Below, in pieces: positions 1-5,827 of a stretch of DNA of 10,118 nt. Every line of letters begins with the position of its first letter. Positions within the stretch are counted from its first letter, which is position 1. The translations under genes and the position numbers were made by a program. The notes under the pieces are model-generated. The model did no database searches and was not told the origin of the DNA. It was given only the letters and a program-made list of their open reading frames with translations. This stretch comes from Candidatus Nomurabacteria bacterium (GTDB lineage Bacteria > Patescibacteriota > Minisyncoccia > Phycocordibacterales > UBA9973), in assembly GCA_026395935.1 (NCBI GenBank), contig JAPLXT010000084.1, forward strand, positions 1 to 10,118. The letters are read 5' to 3'.

Positions 1-177
1 ACACTCAAAACAAAAACTAAGAAATTCACATCTAAACATGCTAGTAGCACAAAGAAACTTAGCCCGTTGAAAACTACTGTATATTCACTAATTTGTACTG
101 GGATAGGAGGTTCCTCCCCAGCTAGCCAAGTAACTGTCACTGTGGGAAAGATAAAACCAACAGTCAAAGAGATATAA
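1..177 (+). CDS. C-terminal end of a secreted/surface protein (5' truncated)
   Basis: The reading frame is open from base 1 to a TAA at 175-177, giving 58 residues of a protein that starts outside the window. It has a Lys/Thr/Ser-rich stretch (a linker by appearance), then TTVYSLICTGIGGSS followed by SQVTVTV at about residues 30-50, and a short charged tail ending KPTVKEI. The pattern Y-[ST]-L-x-C-T-G-x-G-G followed by a V-T-V-T-V strand matches the last strands of Ig-like/PKD-like repeats that I know from many Parcubacteria secreted proteins. The fragment shows no anchor, so the attachment mode is unknown. It lies upstream of tuf in the same direction, but a separate tuf promoter follows, so the two are probably not co-transcribed. 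The opposite strand is also open here (a hydrophobic frame), but lacks an ATG start and any recognisable motif. Confidence 0.6.
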   Translation, partial: TLKTKTKKFTSKHASSTKKLSPLKTTVYSLICTGIGGSSPASQVTVTVGKIKPTVKEI

Positions 178-198
178 AACAGAGGATGGAATTTTTGC

Positions 199-226
199 TT
201 GCATTTTTTTCTATATCTGGTATTAT
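199..226 (+). promoter_or_regulatory. Putative sigma70-type promoter of tuf-S10 unit
   Basis: TTGCAT (199-204), a 16-nt spacer and TATTAT (221-226), preceded by an extended -10 TGG at 218-220. The predicted start near 233 gives an 85-nt leader before the tuf ATG. The leader shows no clear Shine-Dalgarno sequence. The same -35 variant, TTGCAT, occurs at 8448-8453. No convincing terminator for the upstream gene is visible between 178 and 198. Confidence 0.5.
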
Positions 227-317
227 GGGGCTTACATTATTAAATAATTTATGTTGGTAATTGTCGTTTCATGAAGGTTTACCTTTATTTTATAACATTT
301 ATCAACCAATAAAATAT

Positions 318-1517
318 ATGGCAGAGGAATTTAAAAGAGACAAGCCACATGTCAATGTTGGTACTATTGGTCACGTTGACCACGGGAAAACTACATTAAC
401 TGCGGCTATTTTACAAGTATTAGCACGCCAAGGCGGTGAATACGGTGCTAAAATTAAAGGTGTTGATCAAATCGACTCAGCTCCAGAAGAAAAAGCTCGT
501 GGTATCACGATCGCCCTTTCTCACAACGAGTATTGGACACCAGCACGTCACTACGCACACATCGATGCTCCAGGACACGCTGACTATATTAAGAACATGA
601 TTACAGGTGCTGCCCAAATGGACGGTGCTATTATCGTAGTTGCTGCAACAGATGGAGTTATGCCACAGACTCGTGAGCACATCCTTCTTGCTAAGCAAGT
701 TAACGTTCCTAAGATTATCGTATTCTTAAACAAATGCGATATGGTAGATGATCCTGAAATGCTTGATCTAGTTGAAGAAGAAGTTCGTGAACTTCTTACA
801 AAGCAAGGATATGATGGCGCAGCTGCTCCAGTTATCCGTGGCTCAGCTCTTAAGGCTCTTGAATCAGCAGATAATAACAATGACTACGCTAAATCAATTC
901 TTGATCTAGTAAATGCTCTTGATACTTATATTCCAGTTCCAGAACGTGATATTACAAAGCCATTCCTAATGCCTATTGAAGATATCTTCTCAATTGAAGG
1001 ACGTGGAACAGTTGTTACTGGTAAAATTGAAAGAGGAATAATCAAAGTTGGTGAAGATGTTGAAATTGTTGGTATTAAAGATACTGCAAAGACAACAGTC
1101 ACTGGTATTGAAATGTTCAACAAAAATTTGAAAGAAGGAATGGCTGGCGACAATGCTGGTATTCTTATCCGTGGTATTAAAAAGGAAGATGTTACTCGTG
1201 GACAAGTTCTTGTTAAACCAGGAACAGTTACTCCTCACTCAGAATTCGAATGTGAAGTTTACATTTTGAAAAAAGAAGAAGGAGGTCGTCACACACCATT
1301 CTTCACTGGTTACAAACCTCAATTCTATATCCGTACTACAGACGTTACAGGTGAAGCAACACTTGGAGCTGGAGTAGAAATGGTTATGCCAGGAGATACA
1401 GTTAAACTGAAAGTCTTGCTCGTAACTCCAGTTGCTCTTGAAGAAGCTATGCACTTTGCTATCCGTGAAGGTGGTAAAACAGTTGGTGCTGGTGTCGTAA
1501 CAAAAATCATTAAATAA
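318..1517 (+). CDS. tuf: Translation elongation factor Tu
   Basis: EF-Tu, the GTPase that brings aminoacyl-tRNA to the ribosomal A site. It has 399 residues against 394 in E. coli. The GTP-binding motifs are intact: GHVDHGKT at 18-25, RGITI at 61-65 with the Mg-contacting Thr64, DAPGH at 83-87 with catalytic His87 (E. coli His84), NKCD at 138-141 and SAL at 176-178. The two beta-barrel domains follow to the C-terminus at VVTKIIK. E. coli Cys81 is Ala84 here, and about three extra residues lie between the first two GTPase motifs. The frame is open upstream to a TTG at 261, but MAEEFKRDKPHVNVGTIG at the ATG at 318 is the family N-terminus. The gene heads the S10 unit; rpsL, rpsG and fusA are not immediately upstream as in the classical str operon. 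A 30-nt gap with a small hairpin separates it from rpsJ. Confidence 0.98.
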   Translation: MAEEFKRDKPHVNVGTIGHVDHGKTTLTAAILQVLARQGGEYGAKIKGVDQIDSAPEEKARGITIALSHNEYWTPARHYAHIDAPGHADYIKNMITGAAQMDGAIIVVAATDGVMPQTREHILLAKQVNVPKIIVFLNKCDMVDDPEMLDLVEEEVRELLTKQGYDGAAAPVIRGSALKALESADNNNDYAKSILDLVNALDTYIPVPERDITKPFLMPIEDIFSIEGRGTVVTGKIERGIIKVGEDVEIVGIKDTAKTTVTGIEMFNKNLKEGMAGDNAGILIRGIKKEDVTRGQVLVKPGTVTPHSEFECEVYILKKEEGGRHTPFFTGYKPQFYIRTTDVTGEATLGAGVEMVMPGDTVKLKVLLVTPVALEEAMHFAIREGGKTVGAGVVTKIIK

Positions 1518-1535
1518 TCAGTTGTTAGCAACTGA
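1518..1535 (+). other. Small hairpin in the tuf-rpsJ gap
   Basis: TCAGTTG (1518-1524), loop TTAG, CAACTGA (1529-1535): a perfect 7-bp stem directly after the tuf stop codon. No U-tract follows, so it does not look like an intrinsic terminator. It could be an RNA-processing or 3'-end stabilising hairpin that lets tuf and the ribosomal mRNA differ in abundance. The role is inference. Confidence 0.35.
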
Positions 1536-1547
1536 AAACCCACCCTT

Positions 1548-1916
1548 ATGACTACAAAGATAAATCCGCCAGTTGGTGGAACAAAAGTGAAAAAGGGGAA
1601 AGAAGATGTTGTTGTAAAACTTCGTATCCGAGTAAGAGCTTATGAAAATAAGATTCTTGATGCCTCTGTAAAACAGATCATCGATACAGCTCTAAGATAT
1701 GATGCGAAAATAGTTGGACCAATTCCTCTTCCTACCGAAATTAAAAAGTACACTGTGAACAGAGCTTCATTTGTTTTCAAGAATGCTCGTGAACAGTTTG
1801 AAATTAGAATCCATAAACGTGTTATCGATATTTTGAACCCAAATCCGAAAACTATTGAAGCACTCACAAGCTTGTCATTGCCATCCGGTGTTGATATAGA
1901 TGTGAAAATGATGTAA
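1548..1916 (+). CDS. rpsJ: Ribosomal protein uS10
   Basis: Small-subunit protein uS10, part of the 30S head. It has 122 residues against about 103 in E. coli. The extra length is an N-terminal basic extension (about residues 1-22, including GGTKVKKGKED) before the conserved core. The core shows RIRVRAYENKILDAS, the family loop signature VGPIPLPT, and the EQFEIRIHKRVIDI segment before the C-terminal strand GVDIDV. The start is the first ATG after tuf. The upstream sequence CCCACCCTT has no Shine-Dalgarno match. The gene is followed after 4 nt by rplC. Confidence 0.97.
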   Translation: MTTKINPPVGGTKVKKGKEDVVVKLRIRVRAYENKILDASVKQIIDTALRYDAKIVGPIPLPTEIKKYTVNRASFVFKNAREQFEIRIHKRVIDILNPNPKTIEALTSLSLPSGVDIDVKMM

Positions 1917-1920
1917 TTAT

Positions 1921-2544
1921 ATGAAATTTATTCTTGGAAAAAAACAGCATATGATGCAGTGCTTTCTAGACGATGGCAGAGTGGTTCCTACTACAGTTAT
2001 TGAAGCAGGTCCTCTAATAGTCACTCAGATAAAAAGTCCTGATATCGATGGATACGTAGCCGTACAGGTTGCGTATGAAGAACAGAAAGAAAGTCGCGCG
2101 ACAAAAGCGCATCTTGGACATGTCAAAAAAAGTATAACAGGTGAAGACAAAACTGGTGCTTATAAACATCTTCGAGAGTTTAGAGATATAGAAGAAATGG
2201 CTACAGGCGACAGAATCACAGTTTCACTTTTCAAAAAAGGAGACATGGTTTCCGTCACAGGTATTTCAAAAGGAAAAGGTTTCCAAGGTGTTGTTAAACG
2301 CCATGGTTTCCACGGAGGACCACGTTCTCACGGACAGAAGCACTCTGAGCGTGAGCACGGTTCCATCGGTGGAGGTCTCCGAAACAAAGTTCCAAAGGGA
2401 ATGAGAATGCCAGGACGAATGGGAAGTGATGTAATCACAGTGAAAAATTTGGAAATTATTGGTGTTGATGTCGAAAATAACCAACTACTTATTAAAGGTG
2501 CGATTCCAGGAAGACGCGGAACGCTCGTAGAAATAATCGGCTAA
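1921..2544 (+). CDS. rplC: Ribosomal protein uL3
   Basis: Large-subunit protein uL3, whose long internal loop reaches the peptidyl-transferase region. It has 207 residues, close to the usual 209. The N-terminus is MKFILGKKQHM, and the core SVTGISKGKGFQGVVKRHGF is followed by the loop HGSIGGGLRNKVPKGMRMPG and the closing strand segment LLIKGAIPGRRG. The glutamine that PrmB methylates in E. coli (Gln150, in GSIGQ) is a glycine here (Gly151, in GSIGG), so that modification cannot occur at this position. The gene lies 4 nt after rpsJ and 4 nt before rplD. The start context is AATTATATG, without Shine-Dalgarno. Confidence 0.97.
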   Translation: MKFILGKKQHMMQCFLDDGRVVPTTVIEAGPLIVTQIKSPDIDGYVAVQVAYEEQKESRATKAHLGHVKKSITGEDKTGAYKHLREFRDIEEMATGDRITVSLFKKGDMVSVTGISKGKGFQGVVKRHGFHGGPRSHGQKHSEREHGSIGGGLRNKVPKGMRMPGRMGSDVITVKNLEIIGVDVENNQLLIKGAIPGRRGTLVEIIG

Positions 2545-2548
2545 TTTT

Positions 2549-3217
2549 ATGGAAACACAAATATATAATCAAAAAGGTAAGTCAGTTGGAAAGTTAGAAC
2601 TTCCAGAATCAATATTCGGTCTTCCTTGGAATGGTGACTTAGTTCACCAAGTAGTAACTGCAATGCAGGCAAATGCTCGTACTCCAGTTGCTCATACAAA
2701 GGATCGATCTGATGTTCGTGGTGGAGGTAGAAAGCCTTGGAAACAAAAAGGTACAGGTAGAGCTCGTCATGGATCCTCACGTTCCCCAATCTGGTCAGGG
2801 GGAGGAGTCACTCATGGACCACGCAATGACAAGAGCTATGAACAAAAAATAAACAAGAAGATGAAGGCCAAAGCTCTTTATACAGTTCTTTCTGAGAAAT
2901 TAAGAAAGGGCCAAATAATCTTCCTTGAAGAATTAAATCTTAAAAACATCAAGACCAAAGATGCTGTTGCTGTAATTAAAGATTTGAGTGCTTTGAAAGG
3001 ATTTGAAAAGATGGTTGGTGGTAAAAAGCCAAACATATACGTTTCAGTTCCTGCAAAAGGAGATGTATTAAAGAAGAGTTTTGCAAATATAAAAACAGTC
3101 GAAGTCGATGAAGTTCGCAATATGAATCCAGTAGATTTGCTTGCTTTCCGATATATTATTATCTCACAGCCAACAGAGAGTATTGCTTTCCTAGGCGGTA
3201 AGATAGAAAAGAAATAA
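2549..3217 (+). CDS. rplD: Ribosomal protein uL4
   Basis: Large-subunit protein uL4, which lines the peptide exit tunnel; in E. coli it also represses the S10 operon. It has 222 residues against 201 in E. coli. The conserved extended loop is clear at about residues 50-90: RSDVRGGGRKPWKQKGTGRA followed by RHGSSRSPIWSGGGVTHGP. The globular part continues with the segments KALYTVLSEKL and LLAFRYIIISQ near the end. An E. coli-type leader target for uL4 is not evident to me upstream of rpsJ. The gene sits 4 nt after rplC and 5 nt before rplW; its start context is AATTTTATG. Confidence 0.97.
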   Translation: METQIYNQKGKSVGKLELPESIFGLPWNGDLVHQVVTAMQANARTPVAHTKDRSDVRGGGRKPWKQKGTGRARHGSSRSPIWSGGGVTHGPRNDKSYEQKINKKMKAKALYTVLSEKLRKGQIIFLEELNLKNIKTKDAVAVIKDLSALKGFEKMVGGKKPNIYVSVPAKGDVLKKSFANIKTVEVDEVRNMNPVDLLAFRYIIISQPTESIAFLGGKIEKK

Positions 3218-3222
3218 TATTT

Positions 3223-3555
3223 ATGGCTACAACAAAAACAAAAAAGAATAAAGAAGTTGCTGTCGTCGACGACTCAAAAAAAGCAAAGACTCATCCTTTG
3301 ATTCTAGGTGCACGCATCACAGAAAAAGCGGCGCTAGGAGCAGAGAAAGGGAACTACACTTTCAATGTGAGCGACAAAGCAAACAAAAATGAGATAAAGA
3401 AAGCAATCAAATTTATTTATGGAGTACTCCCACAAAGAGTTGCCATAATTCAAATTAAAGAAAAAGAAGTTGTTCGTCGTGGAAAAATTGGTACAAAAAA
3501 GGGAGGCAAGAAAGCGGTCGTATATTTGAAGAAGGGTGATAAGATAGCAATATAA
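3223..3555 (+). CDS. rplW: Ribosomal protein uL23
   Basis: Large-subunit protein uL23 at the tunnel exit, where signal recognition particle and trigger factor dock. It has 110 residues against about 100 in E. coli. An N-terminal basic extension (about residues 1-24, starting MATTKTKKNKE) precedes the family start at HPLILGARITEKA. The core shows YTFNVSDKANKNEIKKAIKF and the C-terminal strand KKAVVYLKKGD. Identification rests on these motifs and on the position between rplD and rplB. Only 1 nt separates its stop from the rplB start, suggesting coupled translation. Confidence 0.95.
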   Translation: MATTKTKKNKEVAVVDDSKKAKTHPLILGARITEKAALGAEKGNYTFNVSDKANKNEIKKAIKFIYGVLPQRVAIIQIKEKEVVRRGKIGTKKGGKKAVVYLKKGDKIAI

Positions 3556-3556
3556 T

Positions 3557-4408
3557 ATGAAAACATATAAACCTACAACACCATCAAAGCGTCATCAGAC
3601 TACCGTTACTTATCGTAACGTTATAACTAAGAGCGAGCCTTTGAAAGCTTTAACTCATGGTTTCAAGAGATCTGTCGGACGAAACAATCAAGGCCGTATT
3701 ACTGTTCGCCATAAAGGTGGAGGACACAAGAGGCTTTATCGTGAGATTGACTTCATGTATAACAAGCGCGATATCCCTGCCAAGATAACTTCTATTGAAT
3801 ATGATCCAAATCGTAATGCTTTCATCGGTCTCGCAGTTTATGCAGACGGAGAGAAGAGATACGTCGTGGTTCCTAAATCAATAAAAGTTGGAGATAAATT
3901 CATGGTAGGAGAGAAAGCTCCTTTGACAATTGGTAACAGACTACCACTTAAAATGATTCCAGTTGGTACATTCGTGTACTGTGTTGAAATCAAACCAGGG
4001 AACGGAGGTAAGCTCGCACGTTCGGCTGGCACATTCGGTCAGGTAGTAGCAAACGACCTTGGATATACAAATATCAAAATGCCATCCACAGAAGTCCGAA
4101 AGGTTTCTGAGAATGCATGGGCAAGTATCGGGGAAGTTTCAAATAGTGAATACATACTTCAAAACATTGGTAAGGCTGGACGTTCACGCTGGCTTGGAAT
4201 CCGACCTACAGTTCGTGGTACAGCCATGAACCCAGTAGACCATCCACACGGTGTAGGTGAAGGACGCCAAGGTCGCGGACTACGTCGTGCGAAGACAATG
4301 TGGGGCAAGCCATCAGGAAAAGGTCAAAAGACAAGAACACCAAAGAAATACTCAAATATGTGGGTTGTCTCAAGACGAAAAGTTGGTAAAGCTAAAAATA
4401 GTAAATAA
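3557..4408 (+). CDS. rplB: Ribosomal protein uL2
   Basis: Large-subunit protein uL2, needed for subunit association and peptidyl-transferase activity. It has 283 residues against 273 in E. coli. It shows GRNNQGRITVRHKGGGHKR near the N-terminus, the central SH3-like part, and the C-terminal NPVDHPHGVGEGRQGRG. The functionally important histidine falls at residue 229, as in E. coli. The glycine run HPHGGGEG is HPHGVGEG here (Val233). The C-terminus is basic (VSRRKVGKAKNSK). This is the last gene of the first unit: a strong hairpin follows 19 nt after its stop, and rpsS, normally the next gene, is displaced by more than 600 bp. A start at the ATG one base after the rplW stop gives the expected N-terminus MKTYKPTTPSKR. 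Confidence 0.98.
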   Translation: MKTYKPTTPSKRHQTTVTYRNVITKSEPLKALTHGFKRSVGRNNQGRITVRHKGGGHKRLYREIDFMYNKRDIPAKITSIEYDPNRNAFIGLAVYADGEKRYVVVPKSIKVGDKFMVGEKAPLTIGNRLPLKMIPVGTFVYCVEIKPGNGGKLARSAGTFGQVVANDLGYTNIKMPSTEVRKVSENAWASIGEVSNSEYILQNIGKAGRSRWLGIRPTVRGTAMNPVDHPHGVGEGRQGRGLRRAKTMWGKPSGKGQKTRTPKKYSNMWVVSRRKVGKAKNSK

Positions 4409-4427
4409 AAAAACAAAAATTCTCTAT

Positions 4428-4461
4428 CAACAAAAAGTACCCTTATGGGTACTTTTTGTTG
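4428..4461 (+). terminator. Strong hairpin terminator after rplB
   Basis: A perfect 15-bp stem: CAACAAAAAGTACCC (4428-4442), loop TTAT, GGGTACTTTTTGTTG (4447-4461). The GC-rich tip followed by TTTTTG on the descending arm fits an intrinsic terminator ending the tuf-rplB transcript. Its size and plan (15 bp, 4-nt loop) match the hairpin after rplE at 8387-8420. The stem abuts TATAAT at 4462-4467. Confidence 0.75.
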
Positions 4462-4467
4462 TATAAT
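4462..4467 (+). promoter_or_regulatory. Putative -10 box of dgkA, leaderless transcript
   Basis: Perfect TATAAT at 4462-4467, immediately after the rplB terminator stem. Counting from the -10 places +1 at 4474, which is the A of the dgkA ATG, so the mRNA would be leaderless. No TTGACA-like -35 is found at 16-18 nt spacing (ACCCTT at 4439-4444), which weakens the call. Confidence 0.4.
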
Positions 4468-4473
4468 AGAACC

Positions 4474-4866
4474 ATGCAAAAGATATCTGAGAAAAAGAGA
4501 TTCTCGCTTATAGCTCGCCTCAATAGTACTACCCATGCCTTCCGTGGGCTTGGGGTTTTTGTTAAAACAACTCACAACTTGTGGGTTCATTTATTTTTCG
4601 GAGGGTTAGCTGTTTATTTAGGATATGTTTTGATTTTATCTCCTATCGAATGGGTGATGATTATATTTGCTATTGGTTTTGTTATTGTAACCGAAGCAAT
4701 GAATACAGCATTTGAGATAGACATAGATCTTACAAGCCCTACTTACCACCCTTATGCTCGTGATACGAAAGACGTCGCTGCAGGTGCAGTTGCCATCGCC
4801 GTTATAACCTCAGGCATCGTAGGCCTCATAATTTTCCTTCCTAAAATTTTACACTTGATGTTTTAG
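4474..4866 (+). CDS. dgkA: DgkA-family lipid kinase (undecaprenol/diacylglycerol kinase)
   Basis: A small integral membrane kinase that phosphorylates undecaprenol or diacylglycerol with ATP; substrate choice cannot be told from sequence. It has 130 residues. A basic N-terminal amphipathic part (RLNSTTHAFRGLGVF) is followed by membrane spans at about 36-54, 58-76 and 101-123. The family signature is present: Glu74, Asn77 and Glu81 in EAMNTAFEIDID, then the YHPYARDTKDVAAGAV stretch with Lys99 and Asp100. The first-helix glutamate (E. coli Glu28, a metal ligand) appears to be Thr33 in KTTHNLWVH, which may alter activity. The gene stands alone between rplB and rpsS, an unusual place for it. It ends in TAG, unlike its ribosomal neighbours (TAA). 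The frame is open back to a TTG at 4456, but that start lies inside the terminator stem, so the ATG at 4474 is chosen. Confidence 0.88.
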   Translation: MQKISEKKRFSLIARLNSTTHAFRGLGVFVKTTHNLWVHLFFGGLAVYLGYVLILSPIEWVMIIFAIGFVIVTEAMNTAFEIDIDLTSPTYHPYARDTKDVAAGAVAIAVITSGIVGLIIFLPKILHLMF

Positions 4867-4874
4867 ATTTAATT

Positions 4875-4963
4875 CCTCCCCTCCTTACTAAGGAGGGGAA
4901 TGAGGGGAGGTTCTTAATTAATTAGGAACCTCTCCCTAACCCTCTCCTTGGTAAGGAGAGGGG
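4875..4963. repeat. REPIN-like composite palindromic element
   Basis: Two GC-rich hairpins in inverted orientation. The first is CCCCTCCTT (4878-4886), loop ACT, AAGGAGGGG (4890-4898). The second is CCCTCTCCTT (4940-4949), loop GGT, AAGGAGAGGG (4953-4962). Between them, GAGGTTC (4907-4913) pairs with GAACCTC (4926-4932), so arm 4875-4913 is nearly the reverse complement of 4926-4963. This two-palindromes-in-opposite-orientation plan is that of REP doublets/REPINs. Its base composition differs from the AT-rich surroundings. It could also act as a dgkA terminator, though no U-tract follows. Confidence 0.65.
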
Positions 4964-4971
4964 AAATAAAT

Positions 4972-4999
4972 TTGACTTTATTTTTATATTTGCTAGTAT
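4972..4999 (+). promoter_or_regulatory. Promoter of the rpsS-rplE unit
   Basis: TTGACT (4972-4977), a 16-nt spacer and TAGTAT (4994-4999) with TGC just before it (extended -10). The predicted start near 5006 gives a 32-nt leader containing a small hairpin, AGCTC (5009-5013) with GAGCT (5019-5023). The string TTTGCTAGTAT is shared exactly with the rpsN promoter at 9549-9577. Confidence 0.7.
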
Positions 5000-5037
5000 G
5001 AAGCAACGAGCTCAGATAGAGCTTATTTATATTGTAT

Positions 5038-5379
5038 ATGACAAGATCACTTAAAAAAGGACCATATGTAGACGAAAGGCTCTTGAAAAAGATTGCCGGA
5101 AAGAAGCCACTTGAGACTGGCGTTATTAAGACTTGGTCTCGTGCATGCGTCATCTCACCAGAAATGGTAGGATTCGTGTTTGGAGTTCACAATGGTAAAG
5201 TTCATGTGGAAGTACTTGTAAGTGAAGATATGGTAGGTCACCGACTTGGTGAATTCTCCCTCACTCGTAAGTTCGTCCGTCACGGTGGTAAGATGCAGAA
5301 AGAACTTGAAGCCAAAAAGAAAGAATCCGAGATAACCGCAGCAAAGTCAGCCAAATCAGCAGTAGAAGCTAAAAAATAA
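5038..5379 (+). CDS. rpsS: Ribosomal protein uS19
   Basis: Small-subunit head protein uS19, which works with uS13 near the A site. It has 113 residues against 92 in E. coli. The core runs from MTRSLKKGPYVDERLLKK through IKTWSRACVISPEMVG, VHNGKVHVEV and DMVGHRLGEFSLTR. After RHGGKM it carries a Lys/Glu/Ala-rich tail of about 24 residues (ELEAKKKESEITAAKSAKSA and on), likely disordered. The frame is open to a TTG at 5032, but the ATG at 5038 gives the family N-terminus. It is the first gene of the second unit, behind its own promoter rather than directly after rplB. The gap to rplV is 6 nt. Confidence 0.97.
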   Translation: MTRSLKKGPYVDERLLKKIAGKKPLETGVIKTWSRACVISPEMVGFVFGVHNGKVHVEVLVSEDMVGHRLGEFSLTRKFVRHGGKMQKELEAKKKESEITAAKSAKSAVEAKK

Positions 5380-5385
5380 AAAACA

Positions 5386-5817
5386 ATGAAAGCATTTTTA
5401 AAAAATTATAGACAGTCTCCACGCAAGGTTCGCCTTGTAGCAGACTTAATCAAAGGGAAAAGGGTTTCCGAGGCTTTTACGCAACTCAAGAATCTTCCAA
5501 AGAGAGCAGCATTACCTATAGAGAAGCTTTTGGCTTCCGCTGTTGCGAATGCAAAAGTGTCTGGAATAGTTACAGAGGATCTATATGTAGCAAACGTTAC
5601 AGTCAATGAAGGTATAGTTATGAAGCGTAGTATGCCCCGCGCAAGAGGATCGGCTTCTCGAATCAACAAGAGAACTAGTCATATAATGCTTACTCTTATT
5701 GAGAAAAATGCAGAAAAGAAAGTAAAGAAAGCAGAAAAGGCAGAAAAAGCACCAACAGAAAAGAAAGTAGTAGCAAAGAAGTCGAAAGTAGTTAAGAAAG
5801 TAGAGGTTAAAGCCTAA
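5386..5817 (+). CDS. rplV: Ribosomal protein uL22
   Basis: Large-subunit protein uL22, whose beta-hairpin lines the exit tunnel. It has 143 residues against 110 in E. coli. The core shows YRQSPRKVRLVADLIKGKRV, the AVANAK helix end, and the tunnel hairpin with MKRSMPRARGSASRINKRTS followed by HIMLTLIEKN. From about residue 107 it has a low-complexity tail of Lys, Ala, Glu and Val (for example KKVKKAEKAEKAPTEKK), similar in style to the uS19 tail. Its start context, AAAAACAATG, is one of only two in the window lacking a T before the ATG. Ten bases separate it from rpsC. Confidence 0.96.
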   Translation: MKAFLKNYRQSPRKVRLVADLIKGKRVSEAFTQLKNLPKRAALPIEKLLASAVANAKVSGIVTEDLYVANVTVNEGIVMKRSMPRARGSASRINKRTSHIMLTLIEKNAEKKVKKAEKAEKAPTEKKVVAKKSKVVKKVEVKA

Positions 5818-5827
5818 ATTATTTTAT

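Noticed and set aside
261..317. Longer tuf start at TTG 261
   Set aside because: The added 19 residues have no counterpart in EF-Tu; MAEEFKRDKPHVNVG at ATG 318 is the family start.
4257..4466. Plus-strand frame overlapping the end of rplB
   Set aside because: It lies inside rplB in another frame and runs through the terminator hairpin; its sequence has no family features.
4914..5153. Minus-strand frame across the REPIN-like element, the promoter and rpsS
   Set aside because: It is antisense to rpsS and to palindromic repeat DNA, with no recognisable domain.
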